Of a stretch of DNA of 64,000 bases, positions 47,847-56,673 are shown one piece after another (position 1 is the stretch's first letter; every line of letters starts with the position of its first letter). The notes beneath the pieces are model-generated. The model was not told the origin of the DNA. It did no database searches and saw only the letters and a list, made by a program, of their open reading frames with translations. The stretch covers positions 2,529,324 to 2,593,323 of the forward strand of contig NZ_JAHCDI010000004.1 in the NCBI RefSeq assembly GCF_019697375.1. The letters run 5' to 3'. The stretch is from Micromonospora tarapacensis (GTDB lineage: Bacteria > Actinomycetota > Actinomycetes > Mycobacteriales > Micromonosporaceae). Position numbers and translations under genes: made by a program.

Positions 47847-49253
47847 TTGGCATGGCATCTAAGTCTGTCAATTGATCGCGATTCCCAGGAAACCCTGGCG
47901 ACGCAGCTCCGCAGCGCTGTACGGCGGCAGATCGAGGAGGGCGCGCTGCGCGCGGGCACCCGGGTACCGTCGAGCCGCCGGCTCGCCGTGGATCTGGGCG
48001 TGTCCCGCAGTGTGGTGGTCGAGGCGTACGAGCAGCTCTGCGCCGAGGGTTATCTGATCTCCCGGCGCGGTTCCGGCACCCTGGTCGCCGCGGCGGCCCG
48101 TGCCGAGGTCGGCTCCGCGCTCACCCCCGACGACCAGGCGCCCGCCGCCGAGGTCGTGGACCTGCGCACCGGCGGCTCCGACACGTCCGCCTTTCCACGC
48201 CAGGACTGGATCCGCTGCGTCAGCTCGGTGGTCGGCTCGGCCGGCCGGCGGGAGCTGGGCTACGGACCTCCGTCCGGACTACCACCGGTCCGGCACACCC
48301 TCGTCGGCTACCTCGGCCGGGTACGCGCCGTCCGCACCCGACCCGAGCACCTCATGATCACCTCCGGGTTCGCCCAGGGGCTGGCGATGCTCTGTCGCGT
48401 GCTGCGCGACACCGGCCACGACCGGGTGGGCGTGGAGGACCCGGGGCATCCCGGCGAGTGGACGTTCATCGCCGACGCCGGTCTGTGCCCGGTCGGCATC
48501 GCAGTGGACGGCGACGGCATCCGCGTCGACGAGCTGGCCGCCAGCGGTGTCCGAGCCGTGCTGACCACACCGGCCAGCCAGTTCCCGACCGGAGCCGTGC
48601 TCAGCGCCGAGCGTCGGGAGCAACTCGTCGGATGGGCCCGGACAGTGGACGGGTACATCATCGAGGACGACTTCAACGCCGGGTGCGTGGCACCGGCCCA
48701 GCGGATGCCGGCCCTGCAGAGCCTCGCCCCCGACCGCGTCGTCTACGCCAGCAGCGCCAGCAAGGTCCTCGCCCCGGCCCTGCGGCTCGGCTGGGTCGCC
48801 ACCCCACCCGAGCTGACCGGACCGGTCGAACGGGTCCGCGCCGGCTGGGACATCGGCTGCTCCGGGCTCGAACAGCTCACCTTCGCCCGACTGGTCGACA
48901 CCGGCGCGTTCGATCGGCATCTGCGCCGGCTGCGCGCCGAGTTCCAGCGGCGCCGGCAGGCCGTGCACCACTTCGTCACCCGGCGCCTGCCCGGCGTCAC
49001 CGTGTCCGGCCGGGACAGCGGACCACAGACGTACCTGGTGCTCCCGCCGGATTGCGCCGAGGAGGCGCTGGTCCAGGCCGTCCGGCGCCGCTCGGTACTG
49101 GTGCGGGGTGGTCGCTTCTACGCCCTGCGGGACGACGACCGGCCGCCGGCGTTGGTGGTCGGCCATGCCGGGGTGCCCGCCGCGGAACTGGGCCGGGGTC
49201 TGGCCGCGATCGCGGCCGCCTACCGCGACGTCACCGAGCGCAGTGGCGCCTGA
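47847..49253 (+). CDS. MocR/GabR-type transcriptional regulator
   Basis: 468 residues from a TTG start at 47847, chosen because GGAGGGG lies at 47835-47841 and the GntR-type winged helix begins soon after (LRAGTRVPSSRRLAVDLGVSRSVVV). A linker leads to an aminotransferase-like domain at about 120-465 with SGFAQGLAML, SQFPTGAVLS, DDFNAG and the PLP lysine in SSASKVLAPALRLGW. Divergent from the ten-gene operon, so its most likely target. The second MocR lies at the other end of the operon. Confidence 0.88.
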   Translation: MAWHLSLSIDRDSQETLATQLRSAVRRQIEEGALRAGTRVPSSRRLAVDLGVSRSVVVEAYEQLCAEGYLISRRGSGTLVAAAARAEVGSALTPDDQAPAAEVVDLRTGGSDTSAFPRQDWIRCVSSVVGSAGRRELGYGPPSGLPPVRHTLVGYLGRVRAVRTRPEHLMITSGFAQGLAMLCRVLRDTGHDRVGVEDPGHPGEWTFIADAGLCPVGIAVDGDGIRVDELAASGVRAVLTTPASQFPTGAVLSAERREQLVGWARTVDGYIIEDDFNAGCVAPAQRMPALQSLAPDRVVYASSASKVLAPALRLGWVATPPELTGPVERVRAGWDIGCSGLEQLTFARLVDTGAFDRHLRRLRAEFQRRRQAVHHFVTRRLPGVTVSGRDSGPQTYLVLPPDCAEEALVQAVRRRSVLVRGGRFYALRDDDRPPALVVGHAGVPAAELGRGLAAIAAAYRDVTERSGA

Positions 49254-49503
49254 CGTCCGCCGGTGGTGCCGGCGTTCGACTGCCGGCCGGACCGCCGCTC
49301 GACCCGGTCGGAAACCGCTGTCCCCTCGACCTTGGCCGCCACCTCACGACAGCGAATCGGCCGGTGTCGCCGGCACGGTGGGCGACGTCCGGGCCGGGGT
49401 GCCCGGTGGGGCCGACGGGCTGGGGCCCGCCGCCTCGGACGGGTCGGGCGTCGGCGGGTCGGTGGTCGGCTCCGCGGTGTCCGGCGGCGTCGTCGGGGTG
49501 GCC

Positions 49504-49587
49504 GGCGCGGACGGGCTCGACGTCACCGGCGGGCTCGACGTGACCGGCGCGGACGGGCTCGACGTCACCGGCGGGCTCGACGTGACC
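49504..49587. repeat. Two exact tandem copies of a 42-bp unit
   Basis: 49504-49545 is repeated exactly at 49546-49587, with partial copies after. 42 is a multiple of three; on the minus strand in the frame ending at 49344 each unit gives a 14-residue Val/Thr/Ser/Pro block. It would form the extracellular tail of the kinase encoded upstream. Confidence 0.85.
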
Positions 49588-51151
49588 GGCGCGCTGGACG
49601 GTGCCGGCGGGCTCGACGTGGCCGGCGCCGATGTCGCTGGCCCACCCGACGGCGTCGGCGACGGTCCGTCGCCGGTGCGGGAGTCCGGTTGATCCGGCCC
49701 GCGGTCGCCCGCGGGGTGCGTTCCGCCGCCGGCGGGTCCGTCCGTCGCCCACGGCTCGGCTCCGTCTCCGCTGCCGCCTCGGCGGTCTCGGAGGGCAGGA
49801 CGGACGTCCGGACGTGCGTATCGGCACGTTCGCAGGCGACACCGGCGAGGCTGAACCGGCCCGGTGCCTCGTGTCCGCCGGTCTCCACCCGGCCGTGCAG
49901 GGTTGCCGTCACGTCCGCTCCCGGCGTCGGTGGCTCGGCGAGACGGAGGGTCACCTGCCGTTCGTCGTGCGCCCAACCGGCACCTCGGACGTCGAGGAGT
50001 CGCTGGCTGGCCGGCAGGGTGAAGGTCAGTGCCCGGGCACCGGTCTCCGGGCGCCCGGCGTCCGTCACGCTGATCCGGGCGGTGAACCGACCGTCGGCCG
50101 CCTGCTGCGCCTGGTACCGGACCGTGCAGCCGGCCTCGGCCGGCGGCGGGTCGGCCGGGCCCTCGTCGGCGGCGACCAGGCCCGGCAGGACCGCGGCGAG
50201 CGCGGCAGCCGCCGCGGCGGGCGCGACGAGCAACAGACCGCGACGCCGGGCGGCGGCCGGACGGGCGGTGGCCTTCGGTGGGGCGACTCGGGCGGGCCGG
50301 GTGGGACCCGGGACGGTACGGGTGGGCCCGGTGGCCCGGCTGGTCCCGGACGGCTCGGTCACGGCGGCGGCCACGGTCTCCGCCGCCAGCGCGTCCGCCA
50401 GGTCGCCCGCACCGGGGCGCGCAGCCGGATCGGTCGCCAGACACCGCCGGATCAGCTCCGTGTGGGACGCGGGCAGTCCGGTGAGGACGGGCACGGGCAC
50501 CGGTTCGTGCGGTGCCCGTTCCGGAACCCGACCGGTGAGGCACTCGGCGAGGACGACGCCGAGGGCGAACACGTCACCCGACGGTGCCGCCTCCACCCCG
50601 ACGGCCTGCTCCGGCGGCAGATAGGCCGGAGTGCCCCAGACCAGCCCGTCCGGGTCCGCCGGGTCGTCGCCCGCCCGGGCCGCGATGCCGAAGTCGACCA
50701 CCTTGACACCGTTCGGGGTGAGCATGATGTTGCCGGGCTTGACGTCACGATGAACGATGCCGTGCTGGTGCGCGGCGGCGAGGGCTGCGGCGACCTGGTG
50801 TCCGATCCGCAGCGTCTCGTCCGGTGGCAGCGGGCCGGCGGCACGGAGCCGAGCGCCCAGCGTCGACCCGGCGACGAACTCCATCACCAGAAACGGGGTC
50901 GGTGTGCGGGCCAGCTGCCGCTGCTCGCCGTAGTCGTAGACCCGGGCGACGCCGGGGTGGTCCAGCCGCGCGGCGGCCAGTGCCTCGCGACGGATGCGCT
51001 CCCGGGCCGCGAGATCGCCCAGCAGTGGAGCCGACAACAGCTTCACCGCGACGACCCGCTGCAACCGCAGGTCGTAGCCGCGCCAGACGGTCGCCATGCC
51101 ACCCCGGCCGACCGGTTCGTCGAGCCGGTAACGCCGTCGCAGAATTCGCAC
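49565..51151 (-). CDS. Membrane-anchored Ser/Thr protein kinase
   Basis: 528 residues as an open frame. Kinase domain about 8-265 with GRGGMATVWRG, Lys in VAVKLL, HRDVKPGN, DFG and GTPAYLPPE; juxtamembrane Pro/Thr linker; one helix (LLLVAPAAAAAALAAVLPG) at about 305; an extracellular beta domain at about 330-440 (CTVRYQAQQAADGRFTARIS). The last 70 residues are Arg-rich, unlike an exported tail. The other minus-strand frame, ending at 49344, gives instead a Ser/Pro/Thr tail with 14-residue repeats. A frame change near 49700-49790 is therefore suspected and the real end may be 49344. Confidence 0.82.
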   Translation of the reverse strand: MRILRRRYRLDEPVGRGGMATVWRGYDLRLQRVVAVKLLSAPLLGDLAARERIRREALAAARLDHPGVARVYDYGEQRQLARTPTPFLVMEFVAGSTLGARLRAAGPLPPDETLRIGHQVAAALAAAHQHGIVHRDVKPGNIMLTPNGVKVVDFGIAARAGDDPADPDGLVWGTPAYLPPEQAVGVEAAPSGDVFALGVVLAECLTGRVPERAPHEPVPVPVLTGLPASHTELIRRCLATDPAARPGAGDLADALAAETVAAAVTEPSGTSRATGPTRTVPGPTRPARVAPPKATARPAAARRRGLLLVAPAAAAAALAAVLPGLVAADEGPADPPPAEAGCTVRYQAQQAADGRFTARISVTDAGRPETGARALTFTLPASQRLLDVRGAGWAHDERQVTLRLAEPPTPGADVTATLHGRVETGGHEAPGRFSLAGVACERADTHVRTSVLPSETAEAAAETEPSRGRRTDPPAAERTPRATAGRINRTPAPATDRRRRRRVGQRHRRRPRRARRHRPARRSRRARR

Positions 51152-51395
51152 GAGCCGACCCTCCCGATCCGGTCACGCCCCCAGGTCGAGGCACCTCGCC
51201 GGCGGATCGTGTCGCGCCCGCCGCCCCGGTCACTATCGCGCTACCCCCCGTCCGGGTGAAAAAAACCTGGTCGAGGAGTTGGTAGGGCCCGAGCCCGCGA
51301 TGTCACGCGACCGTCACACATTCGCGCGGCGGCCGTCATTCCCCAGGGCATGTCTAACCGACAGAGACACCGCGCCGGGCGACGAGGAGGAGGCG

Positions 51396-51830
51396 ATGAG
51401 CATGACGAGCCAGCGCGACATCCGGTGGGCGGCGGTCGCCACCGGGCTGGCGGCCGTTCTGGTCGCCACCGGTTGCACCCACGACCCGGCACCCGAACCG
51501 CCGCCCCGGCCGGCCAGCACGAGCCCGCCCAGCACGCTCGCCCGGGTCGAGGTCGGCGACCGGCTGACGGTGACCGCGACCGTCGAACGGATCGTCGGCG
51601 ACGAAGCCCTCGTCGTGCGGGACGTCGACCTGACCGACGGCACCCTTCTCGTGCTGGCCCGGCAGGCCGTCGAGGCGTCCCCACCACAGCTGGTCACCGT
51701 CGAGGGCACCGTCGTCCGCTTCTCGTACGGCGACCTCGCGGCCCGCCATCGCCTGACCGACCGGGACGCGTACCACCCGTTCGAGGGGCAGAAGGCGCTC
51801 ACCGCCAGCCAGGTGACCGTGTGGCGGTGA
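51396..51830 (+). CDS. Small lipoprotein
   Basis: 144 residues. ATG 51396 follows GAGGAGGAGG. Signal peptide with lipobox LVATGC near residue 25, a Pro-rich linker, then a small beta-rich domain (VEVGDRLTVTATVERIVGDEALVVRDV). This resembles short OB-like actinomycete lipoproteins. Divergent from the kinase gene. Function unknown. Confidence 0.8.
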   Translation: MSMTSQRDIRWAAVATGLAAVLVATGCTHDPAPEPPPRPASTSPPSTLARVEVGDRLTVTATVERIVGDEALVVRDVDLTDGTLLVLARQAVEASPPQLVTVEGTVVRFSYGDLAARHRLTDRDAYHPFEGQKALTASQVTVWR

Positions 51831-51853
51831 CGGGAGATCATCCTTGTTGCGGG

Positions 51854-52369
51854 CTACCGCTCCTCGTCGAGCACGTCGGCCAGGCTGCTGCCGTCACCGA
51901 GCCGACTGCGGGTGATGACGCTGAGACTGCCATCGGTCTCCAGCACCACTGCCGCCAGACCGGTGAGATCGCCCGCGCCCCGGCTGCGGGCGGCCTGCCG
52001 GATCTCGCTCTCCGCGACACGGGTGCGCCGCATGGTCCCGCACCGGAGCCGGCCATCGCGCAGCAGCATCGTCGGCCGGGCCTTGAGCAGTCGCTGTGAC
52101 GGCGGCCAACGCACGGCCAGCAGGGCCACCACGTACTGCAACGCCACCAGCAGGGCCAGCGCCAGGATCCCTTCCAGCAGCGACACGTCCCGCGACAGCA
52201 GGCTCGTCGCCAGGGTCGAGCCCAGCGCCACCGTGACCACGAAGTCGAACGCGTTGAGCTTGGACAGGGTCCGCTTTCCGGACACTCTCAGGATCAGCAC
52301 CAACACCGGATAGACGAGCACCGCGACGACGAGCAGCCGGAGCAGGTCGGCCGGGTTGTTCAGCAGCAT
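51854..52369 (-). CDS. DUF421 (YetF-like) membrane protein
   Basis: 171 residues from ATG 52369; longer in-frame starts would overlap the release-factor gene and add Arg-rich sequence. Three N-terminal helices (VLVYPVLVLILRVSGKRTLSK, FDFVVTVALGSTLATSLL), then the DUF421 cytoplasmic domain (LLRDGRLRCGTMRRTRVAESEI). Members are linked to spore-coat and envelope stress proteins, with no defined activity. Confidence 0.8.
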   Translation of the reverse strand: MLLNNPADLLRLLVVAVLVYPVLVLILRVSGKRTLSKLNAFDFVVTVALGSTLATSLLSRDVSLLEGILALALLVALQYVVALLAVRWPPSQRLLKARPTMLLRDGRLRCGTMRRTRVAESEIRQAARSRGAGDLTGLAAVVLETDGSLSVITRSRLGDGSSLADVLDEER

Positions 52370-52506
52370 CCCCCGGACGTACCCGGGCACCCGGGCGGTG
52401 AACCGGCGTCCCAGTGGCCGATCCTGTTCACCGCCGGGACGCCGGCCGTGGCGTACCGCCCCGCCGCGACGGGCCTGAACCGGAAGCGCACCGCGCGACG
52501 GACGGC

Positions 52507-54111
52507 CTATCCGGCGGCCAGGAGGGGTTCGAGAGTCAGGCCGGGCTGGCGGTCGGCGATGGACCGCATCCGCCAACCGCTGGTGAACAGGGCGAGCCGC
52601 ACGCCGTCGCGGACGCGGGTGAGCACTTCGGCGTCGGGAACGGCGCGTAGTCGTTCCTCGCCGGCGGGGTCGGTGCGGCGGGCCACCTGGTAGGGCAGGT
52701 GCTCCAACCGGGCGGTGACGCCGAACTCGGCCTGGAGGCGGGCGACCGCGACCTCGAACTGCATCGGCCCGACGGCGGCGAGGACGGGGGCCTGTTCGCC
52801 GCGACGGTCGGAGCGCAGGACCTGGACGACACCCTCGGCGTCGAGTTGCTCGACGCCCCGGCGGAAGCGCTTGAAGGTGGCGGTGTCTGCCGCGCTGAGC
52901 ACGGCGAAGTGCTCGGGGACGAAGGACGGCAGCGGCGGGAACGTCACGGCCGGGCCCTCGTGCAGGGTGTCGCCGATACCGAGGGCGGTGGCGTTGACCA
53001 GCCCGATCACGTCACCGGGATATGCCTGGTCGATGGTCTCCCGGCTGGCGCCGAACATCTGCTGGGCGTACTTGGTGGCGAAGGGCCGGCCGGTGCCCGC
53101 GTGGGTGACGGTCATGCCCCGGGCGAACCGGCCCGAACAGATCCGGACGAAGGCGACCTGGTCACGGTGGGCCTTGTTCATGTTGGCCTGGATCTTGAAG
53201 ACGAAACCGGCGAAAGGCGCGTCGACGGGTCGCGGTGTGCCGGTGACGTCCGGACGGGGACCCGCCGCGGGGGCATGGGCGGCGAGGACGTCGAGCAGGT
53301 GCCGCACGCCGAAGTTGGCGACCGCCGCGCCGAACAGGACGGGTGTGCTGGTGGCGGCGGCGAAGGCGGCCTGGTCGTGGTCGGCGCCGGTGAGGGCGAG
53401 CAGGTCGAGTTCCTCGACGGCGCGCTCCCAGTCCTGGCCGTGGCGTCGCGCCGCCTCCCGCGGGTCGAGGTGTTCCTCGATGGCGGCGGTGGCACCACCG
53501 GGGGTACGACGGAAGGCGGTCATCTGACCGGTACGACGGTCGACGACGCCGTGGAACTGCCCGGCGATACCCACCGGCCAGGTGACCGGAGTCGGCCGCA
53601 GCTTGATCCGTTGTTCGATCTCGTCGAGCAACCCGAGAGGCTCCCGGCCCGGACGGTCCCACTTGTTGATGAAGGTGATCACGGGAATCCGGCGGGCACG
53701 GCAGACCTCGAACAGTTTCAGCGTCTGCGGCTCCAGACCCTTCGCGGCGTCGAGGAGCATCACCGCACAGTCCACCGCGGTCAGCACCCGGTAGGTGTCC
53801 TCCGAGAAATCGGCGTGACCGGGGGTGTCGAGCAGGTTGACGACCAGGTCCCGGTAGGCGAACTGTAGGACCGCGGACGTGATCGAGATGCCGCGCTGCT
53901 GCTCCATGGCCATCCAGTCGGAGACCACACCCTTACGGCCCGCCTTGCCGTGCACCGCACCGGCCTCCCCGATCACCTGCGCGTGCAACGCCAGCGCCTC
54001 GGTGATCGTGGACTTCCCGGCATCGGGGTGGGAGATCACCGCGAACGTGCGCCGCCGAGCCGCCTCAGCGGCGACCACGGTCGCAGACTCCACCACCGGC
54101 ACCCGTCCCAC
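52507..54111 (-). CDS. prfC: Peptide chain release factor 3
   Basis: 534 residues, full length. Translational GTPase that recycles RF1/RF2 after termination. G1 SHPDAGKST, switch region GISITSAVLQF, G3 DTPGHADF, G4 NKWDR; domain II FAGFVFKIQANMNKAHRDQVAFVR; C-terminal domain to LTLEPLLAAG. GTG start at 54111. Stand-alone gene. Some lineages use such genes for stress tolerance, but the sequence is ordinary. Confidence 0.92.
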   Translation of the reverse strand: MGRVPVVESATVVAAEAARRRTFAVISHPDAGKSTITEALALHAQVIGEAGAVHGKAGRKGVVSDWMAMEQQRGISITSAVLQFAYRDLVVNLLDTPGHADFSEDTYRVLTAVDCAVMLLDAAKGLEPQTLKLFEVCRARRIPVITFINKWDRPGREPLGLLDEIEQRIKLRPTPVTWPVGIAGQFHGVVDRRTGQMTAFRRTPGGATAAIEEHLDPREAARRHGQDWERAVEELDLLALTGADHDQAAFAAATSTPVLFGAAVANFGVRHLLDVLAAHAPAAGPRPDVTGTPRPVDAPFAGFVFKIQANMNKAHRDQVAFVRICSGRFARGMTVTHAGTGRPFATKYAQQMFGASRETIDQAYPGDVIGLVNATALGIGDTLHEGPAVTFPPLPSFVPEHFAVLSAADTATFKRFRRGVEQLDAEGVVQVLRSDRRGEQAPVLAAVGPMQFEVAVARLQAEFGVTARLEHLPYQVARRTDPAGEERLRAVPDAEVLTRVRDGVRLALFTSGWRMRSIADRQPGLTLEPLLAAG

Positions 54112-54335
54112 CTCTTTCTCGCTGGATCTTCCAGACTACCGTTGCGAGGGTTGCTCAGCTCGGACGGTGTGCAGGCGGAAGCCACCCTGGCTGCGGGTTT
54201 CGGCACCTCGCCGATCTGCATCAGTGCTCCGTCACCCATCGCGTCCGTCCCACCTCCCGAGCGCGCCCGCACTCCGGTGGGCGCGCGGCGGTCACCAGGT
54301 AACCGGCAGCGCGATGCGCTACCTGGCGGACACTC

Positions 54336-54450
54336 GGGCTTGTCTCCCGGATCTCGTCGAGCCGAGACGTGGCCCAGGCGGCGAACCGCCAACGCCGCCG
54401 GGCGCCGTCTGGGCCCGTCGCAGGCCGGCGAAGATCCGGGAGACACGCCC
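54336..54450. mobile_element. Short inverted-repeat element (MITE-like)
   Basis: Arms of 19 bases with one mismatch, GGGCTTGTCTCCCGGATCT (54336-54354) and its complement (54432-54450), bound a 115-base unit. No transposase. Lies in the 510-base gap 54112-54622 between prfC and an SDR gene; the rest of that gap shows nothing else I can support. Confidence 0.5.
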
Positions 54451-54622
54451 TAGCCCGGCCGGCCGCTCGAACTCCGGATCGTGTTCACTGTCACGCCCGT
54501 TGCACCGGTACGCCCTGCCGGGCAAAGCACCGCCTGCCGCGTCCCCCCCATGGGAAGATCGGGCCAGCAACTGGCGTCTTCCCGAAAAGACCAACTTTGT
54601 TCGGCAATCGTGGAGGTACAAG

Positions 54623-55330
54623 GTGGCGACCATCCTTATATCCGGCGCCAACAAGGGCCTGGGCTTCGAGACCGCCCGACAACTCGTGGCCGCCGGGCAC
54701 ACGGTGTACGCCGCCGCGCGCGACGCGGCGCGGGGGCGCCGGGCAGCCGACGAACTGGGCGCCCGGTTCATCCTGCTCGACGTCACCGACGATGCCTCGG
54801 TGAAGGCCGCGGCCAAGACGGTGGCGGCCGACGGCGGGCTGGACGTCCTGGTCAATAACGCCGGCATTGAACCGCGCCTGGACGACGGCGGCTTCATTCC
54901 GGTCTCCGAGGTCACCGCCGACCTGGCCCACCGGGTGTTCGACACCAACGTGTTCGGGCACATCCGGATGTTGCACTCGTTCCTCCCTCTGCTGGAGCGC
55001 TCCGCCGCTCCGGTCGTGGTGAACGTCGGCAGCGGCGCATCCCTGATGCGCGACCTGAGTAATCCGGACAACCCGGCGCACTTCTATCCCGACGTCACCT
55101 ACCCGGCCTCCAAGGCGGCGATGAACATGCTGACCGTCCAGTACGCCAAGGCGTACCCCGGTATGCGAATCAACGCCGTCGACCCCGGCTTCACCGCCAC
55201 CGACCTCAACTTCCACGCCGGCCACCAGACCGTCGAGGAGGGTGCCGAGATCATCGTGCGGATGGCCCAGATCGGACCGGACGGTCCCACTGGCGGCTTC
55301 TACGACGCCCGGGGCGTCATCCCCTGGTGA
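54623..55330 (+). CDS. SDR family NAD(P)-dependent oxidoreductase
   Basis: 235 residues from GTG 54623, preceded by GGAGG at 54612-54616. Rossmann motif SGANKGLGFE, NNAG, and catalytic YPASK; C-terminal GPDGPTGGFYDARG is typical of carbonyl-reductase-like SDRs. Substrate unknown. The next SDR starts 21 bases downstream, so they are probably cotranscribed. It replaces a far longer frame whose first part is non-coding. Confidence 0.85.
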   Translation: MATILISGANKGLGFETARQLVAAGHTVYAAARDAARGRRAADELGARFILLDVTDDASVKAAAKTVAADGGLDVLVNNAGIEPRLDDGGFIPVSEVTADLAHRVFDTNVFGHIRMLHSFLPLLERSAAPVVVNVGSGASLMRDLSNPDNPAHFYPDVTYPASKAAMNMLTVQYAKAYPGMRINAVDPGFTATDLNFHAGHQTVEEGAEIIVRMAQIGPDGPTGGFYDARGVIPW

Positions 55331-55350
55331 CCGACAAAGGAGTCAGAGTC

Positions 55351-56100
55351 ATGTCCGCTTTTCAGACGCATGAGGGTCGGGTTGCCGTCGTCACCGGCGC
55401 TGGTCGGGGCATCGGTCAGGCCATTGCCCGGAGCCTCGGCGAGCGCGGCGCGACGGTCGTCGCGATCGACCTGCGGGACCCGGTAGAGACGGTGAGCCAG
55501 CTCACCGACAGCGGCCGGACGGCGATCGCGCTGACCGCCGACGTGTCCGACCCCGAGCAGACCGCCGCGGCCGGCGCCGAGGTCGCCCGCCGGTTCGGGC
55601 GGGCCGACATCCTGGTCAACAACGCCGGCATCTTCCCGTTCTGGGACATCGACGAGCTGGACTACGAGAAGTGGCGGCGGGTACTCGCGGTCAACCTCGA
55701 CTCGCAGTTCCTCATGGTCAAGGCCGTCCTGCCGGAGATGAAGCAGGGCGGTTGGGGCCGGATCGTGAACCTGACCTCGAACTCGATCGTCACCGCCGCC
55801 CCCGGCCTGTCGCACTACATGGCCAGCAAGATGGGCAACATCGGGTTCAGCCGGGGTCTCGCCAACGACCTCGCCCCGTTCGGCATCACCGTCAACGCGG
55901 TCGGCCCGACCCTGACCATCACCCCGGGCGTGCGGGAGGTCCACCCGCCGGAGGCCCTTGAGGCGGTCGCCCAGGCCCAGGCGATCAAGCGCAACGGCCA
56001 GCCGGACGACCTGGTCGGCACCATCGCCTTCCTGACCAGCGACGACGCCGCCTTCGTCACCGGCCAGACGATCATGGCCGACGGCGGATACGCCCGCTGA
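55351..56100 (+). CDS. SDR family oxidoreductase
   Basis: 249 residues from ATG 55351, chosen because AAAGGAG precedes it; an earlier in-frame start adds eight residues. Rossmann TGAGRGIG, NNAG, YMASK and the C-terminal TGQTIMADGGYAR, as in FabG-like or cyclitol dehydrogenases. Second of two adjacent SDR genes. Function not assignable. Confidence 0.86.
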   Translation: MSAFQTHEGRVAVVTGAGRGIGQAIARSLGERGATVVAIDLRDPVETVSQLTDSGRTAIALTADVSDPEQTAAAGAEVARRFGRADILVNNAGIFPFWDIDELDYEKWRRVLAVNLDSQFLMVKAVLPEMKQGGWGRIVNLTSNSIVTAAPGLSHYMASKMGNIGFSRGLANDLAPFGITVNAVGPTLTITPGVREVHPPEALEAVAQAQAIKRNGQPDDLVGTIAFLTSDDAAFVTGQTIMADGGYAR

Positions 56101-56143
56101 GCTCCGTCACCTCGGCATCGACGCCGGGTCAGGCCGGTAGCGG

Positions 56144-56324
56144 TCAGCGACCCCGGGTGAACAGGGCGGCGTAGCGGTCCAGGTACCGGGGCCACCCTTC
56201 GTCGTGGGCGACGCCGTCCCGCACGGAAGTCGCCGAACCGCTCGGTGAACACGGTGAAGGCCCGCTCGACCGGCGCCTCGATGACGATCTGCCGCTGGAC
56301 CACGACGGCCGTTACCTCTGTCAT
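56144..56324 (-). pseudogene. Remnant of SRPBCC/AHSA1-family gene
   Basis: The first 33 residues from ATG 56324 (RBS GGGGAA; VVVQRQIVIEAPVERAFTVF) match the start of AHSA1-type proteins. Then the frame breaks, and the C-terminal end appears in another frame (DEGWPRYLDRYAALFTRG, stop at 56144). About 90 residues of the middle are missing, so this is a real internal deletion and not a single-base error. Confidence 0.7.
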
Positions 56325-56673
56325 GACTTCCCCTGCTCGGTGTGCCGTCCGTCATCGGTTGTCCGGCGATGTCCCGGTAGCCGCGCAGGGCGCGGTCCCA
56401 GAAGGTGTTCACCGACGGCCCGCGGCCGCTCGACCAGGGCGCCCGTGATGATCATCACGAAAAGGCGGACTCTACCCTCACCCGACGGTAGGTTCGGCGC
56501 AGGTCGTCGAGGTGCGGCTACGGCCCTTCGCGGTCTTCTCCCGGGCGACGATGCCCGGAAACGGTCCGGAAACGTCCGACCGGTACTGATGTGTACGTAA
56601 TGCGCCGTATCCCCACGCGGGCACGGCATCACGTGCGCGCCCCGGCGCGCACACCCCGAGCGGAAACGGCTGT
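56325..56673. other. Intergenic, possible decayed sequence
   Basis: 349 bases between the SRPBCC remnant and the SulP gene. Such SRPBCC genes often follow an ArsR regulator, and some minus-strand codons upstream (around 56340-56420) could be its decayed end, but I cannot show it. Nothing else recognised. Confidence 0.3.

Noticed and set aside
49504..49640. Tandem repeats considered as CRISPR
   Set aside because: Units are adjacent without unique spacers and are multiples of three in a coding tail.
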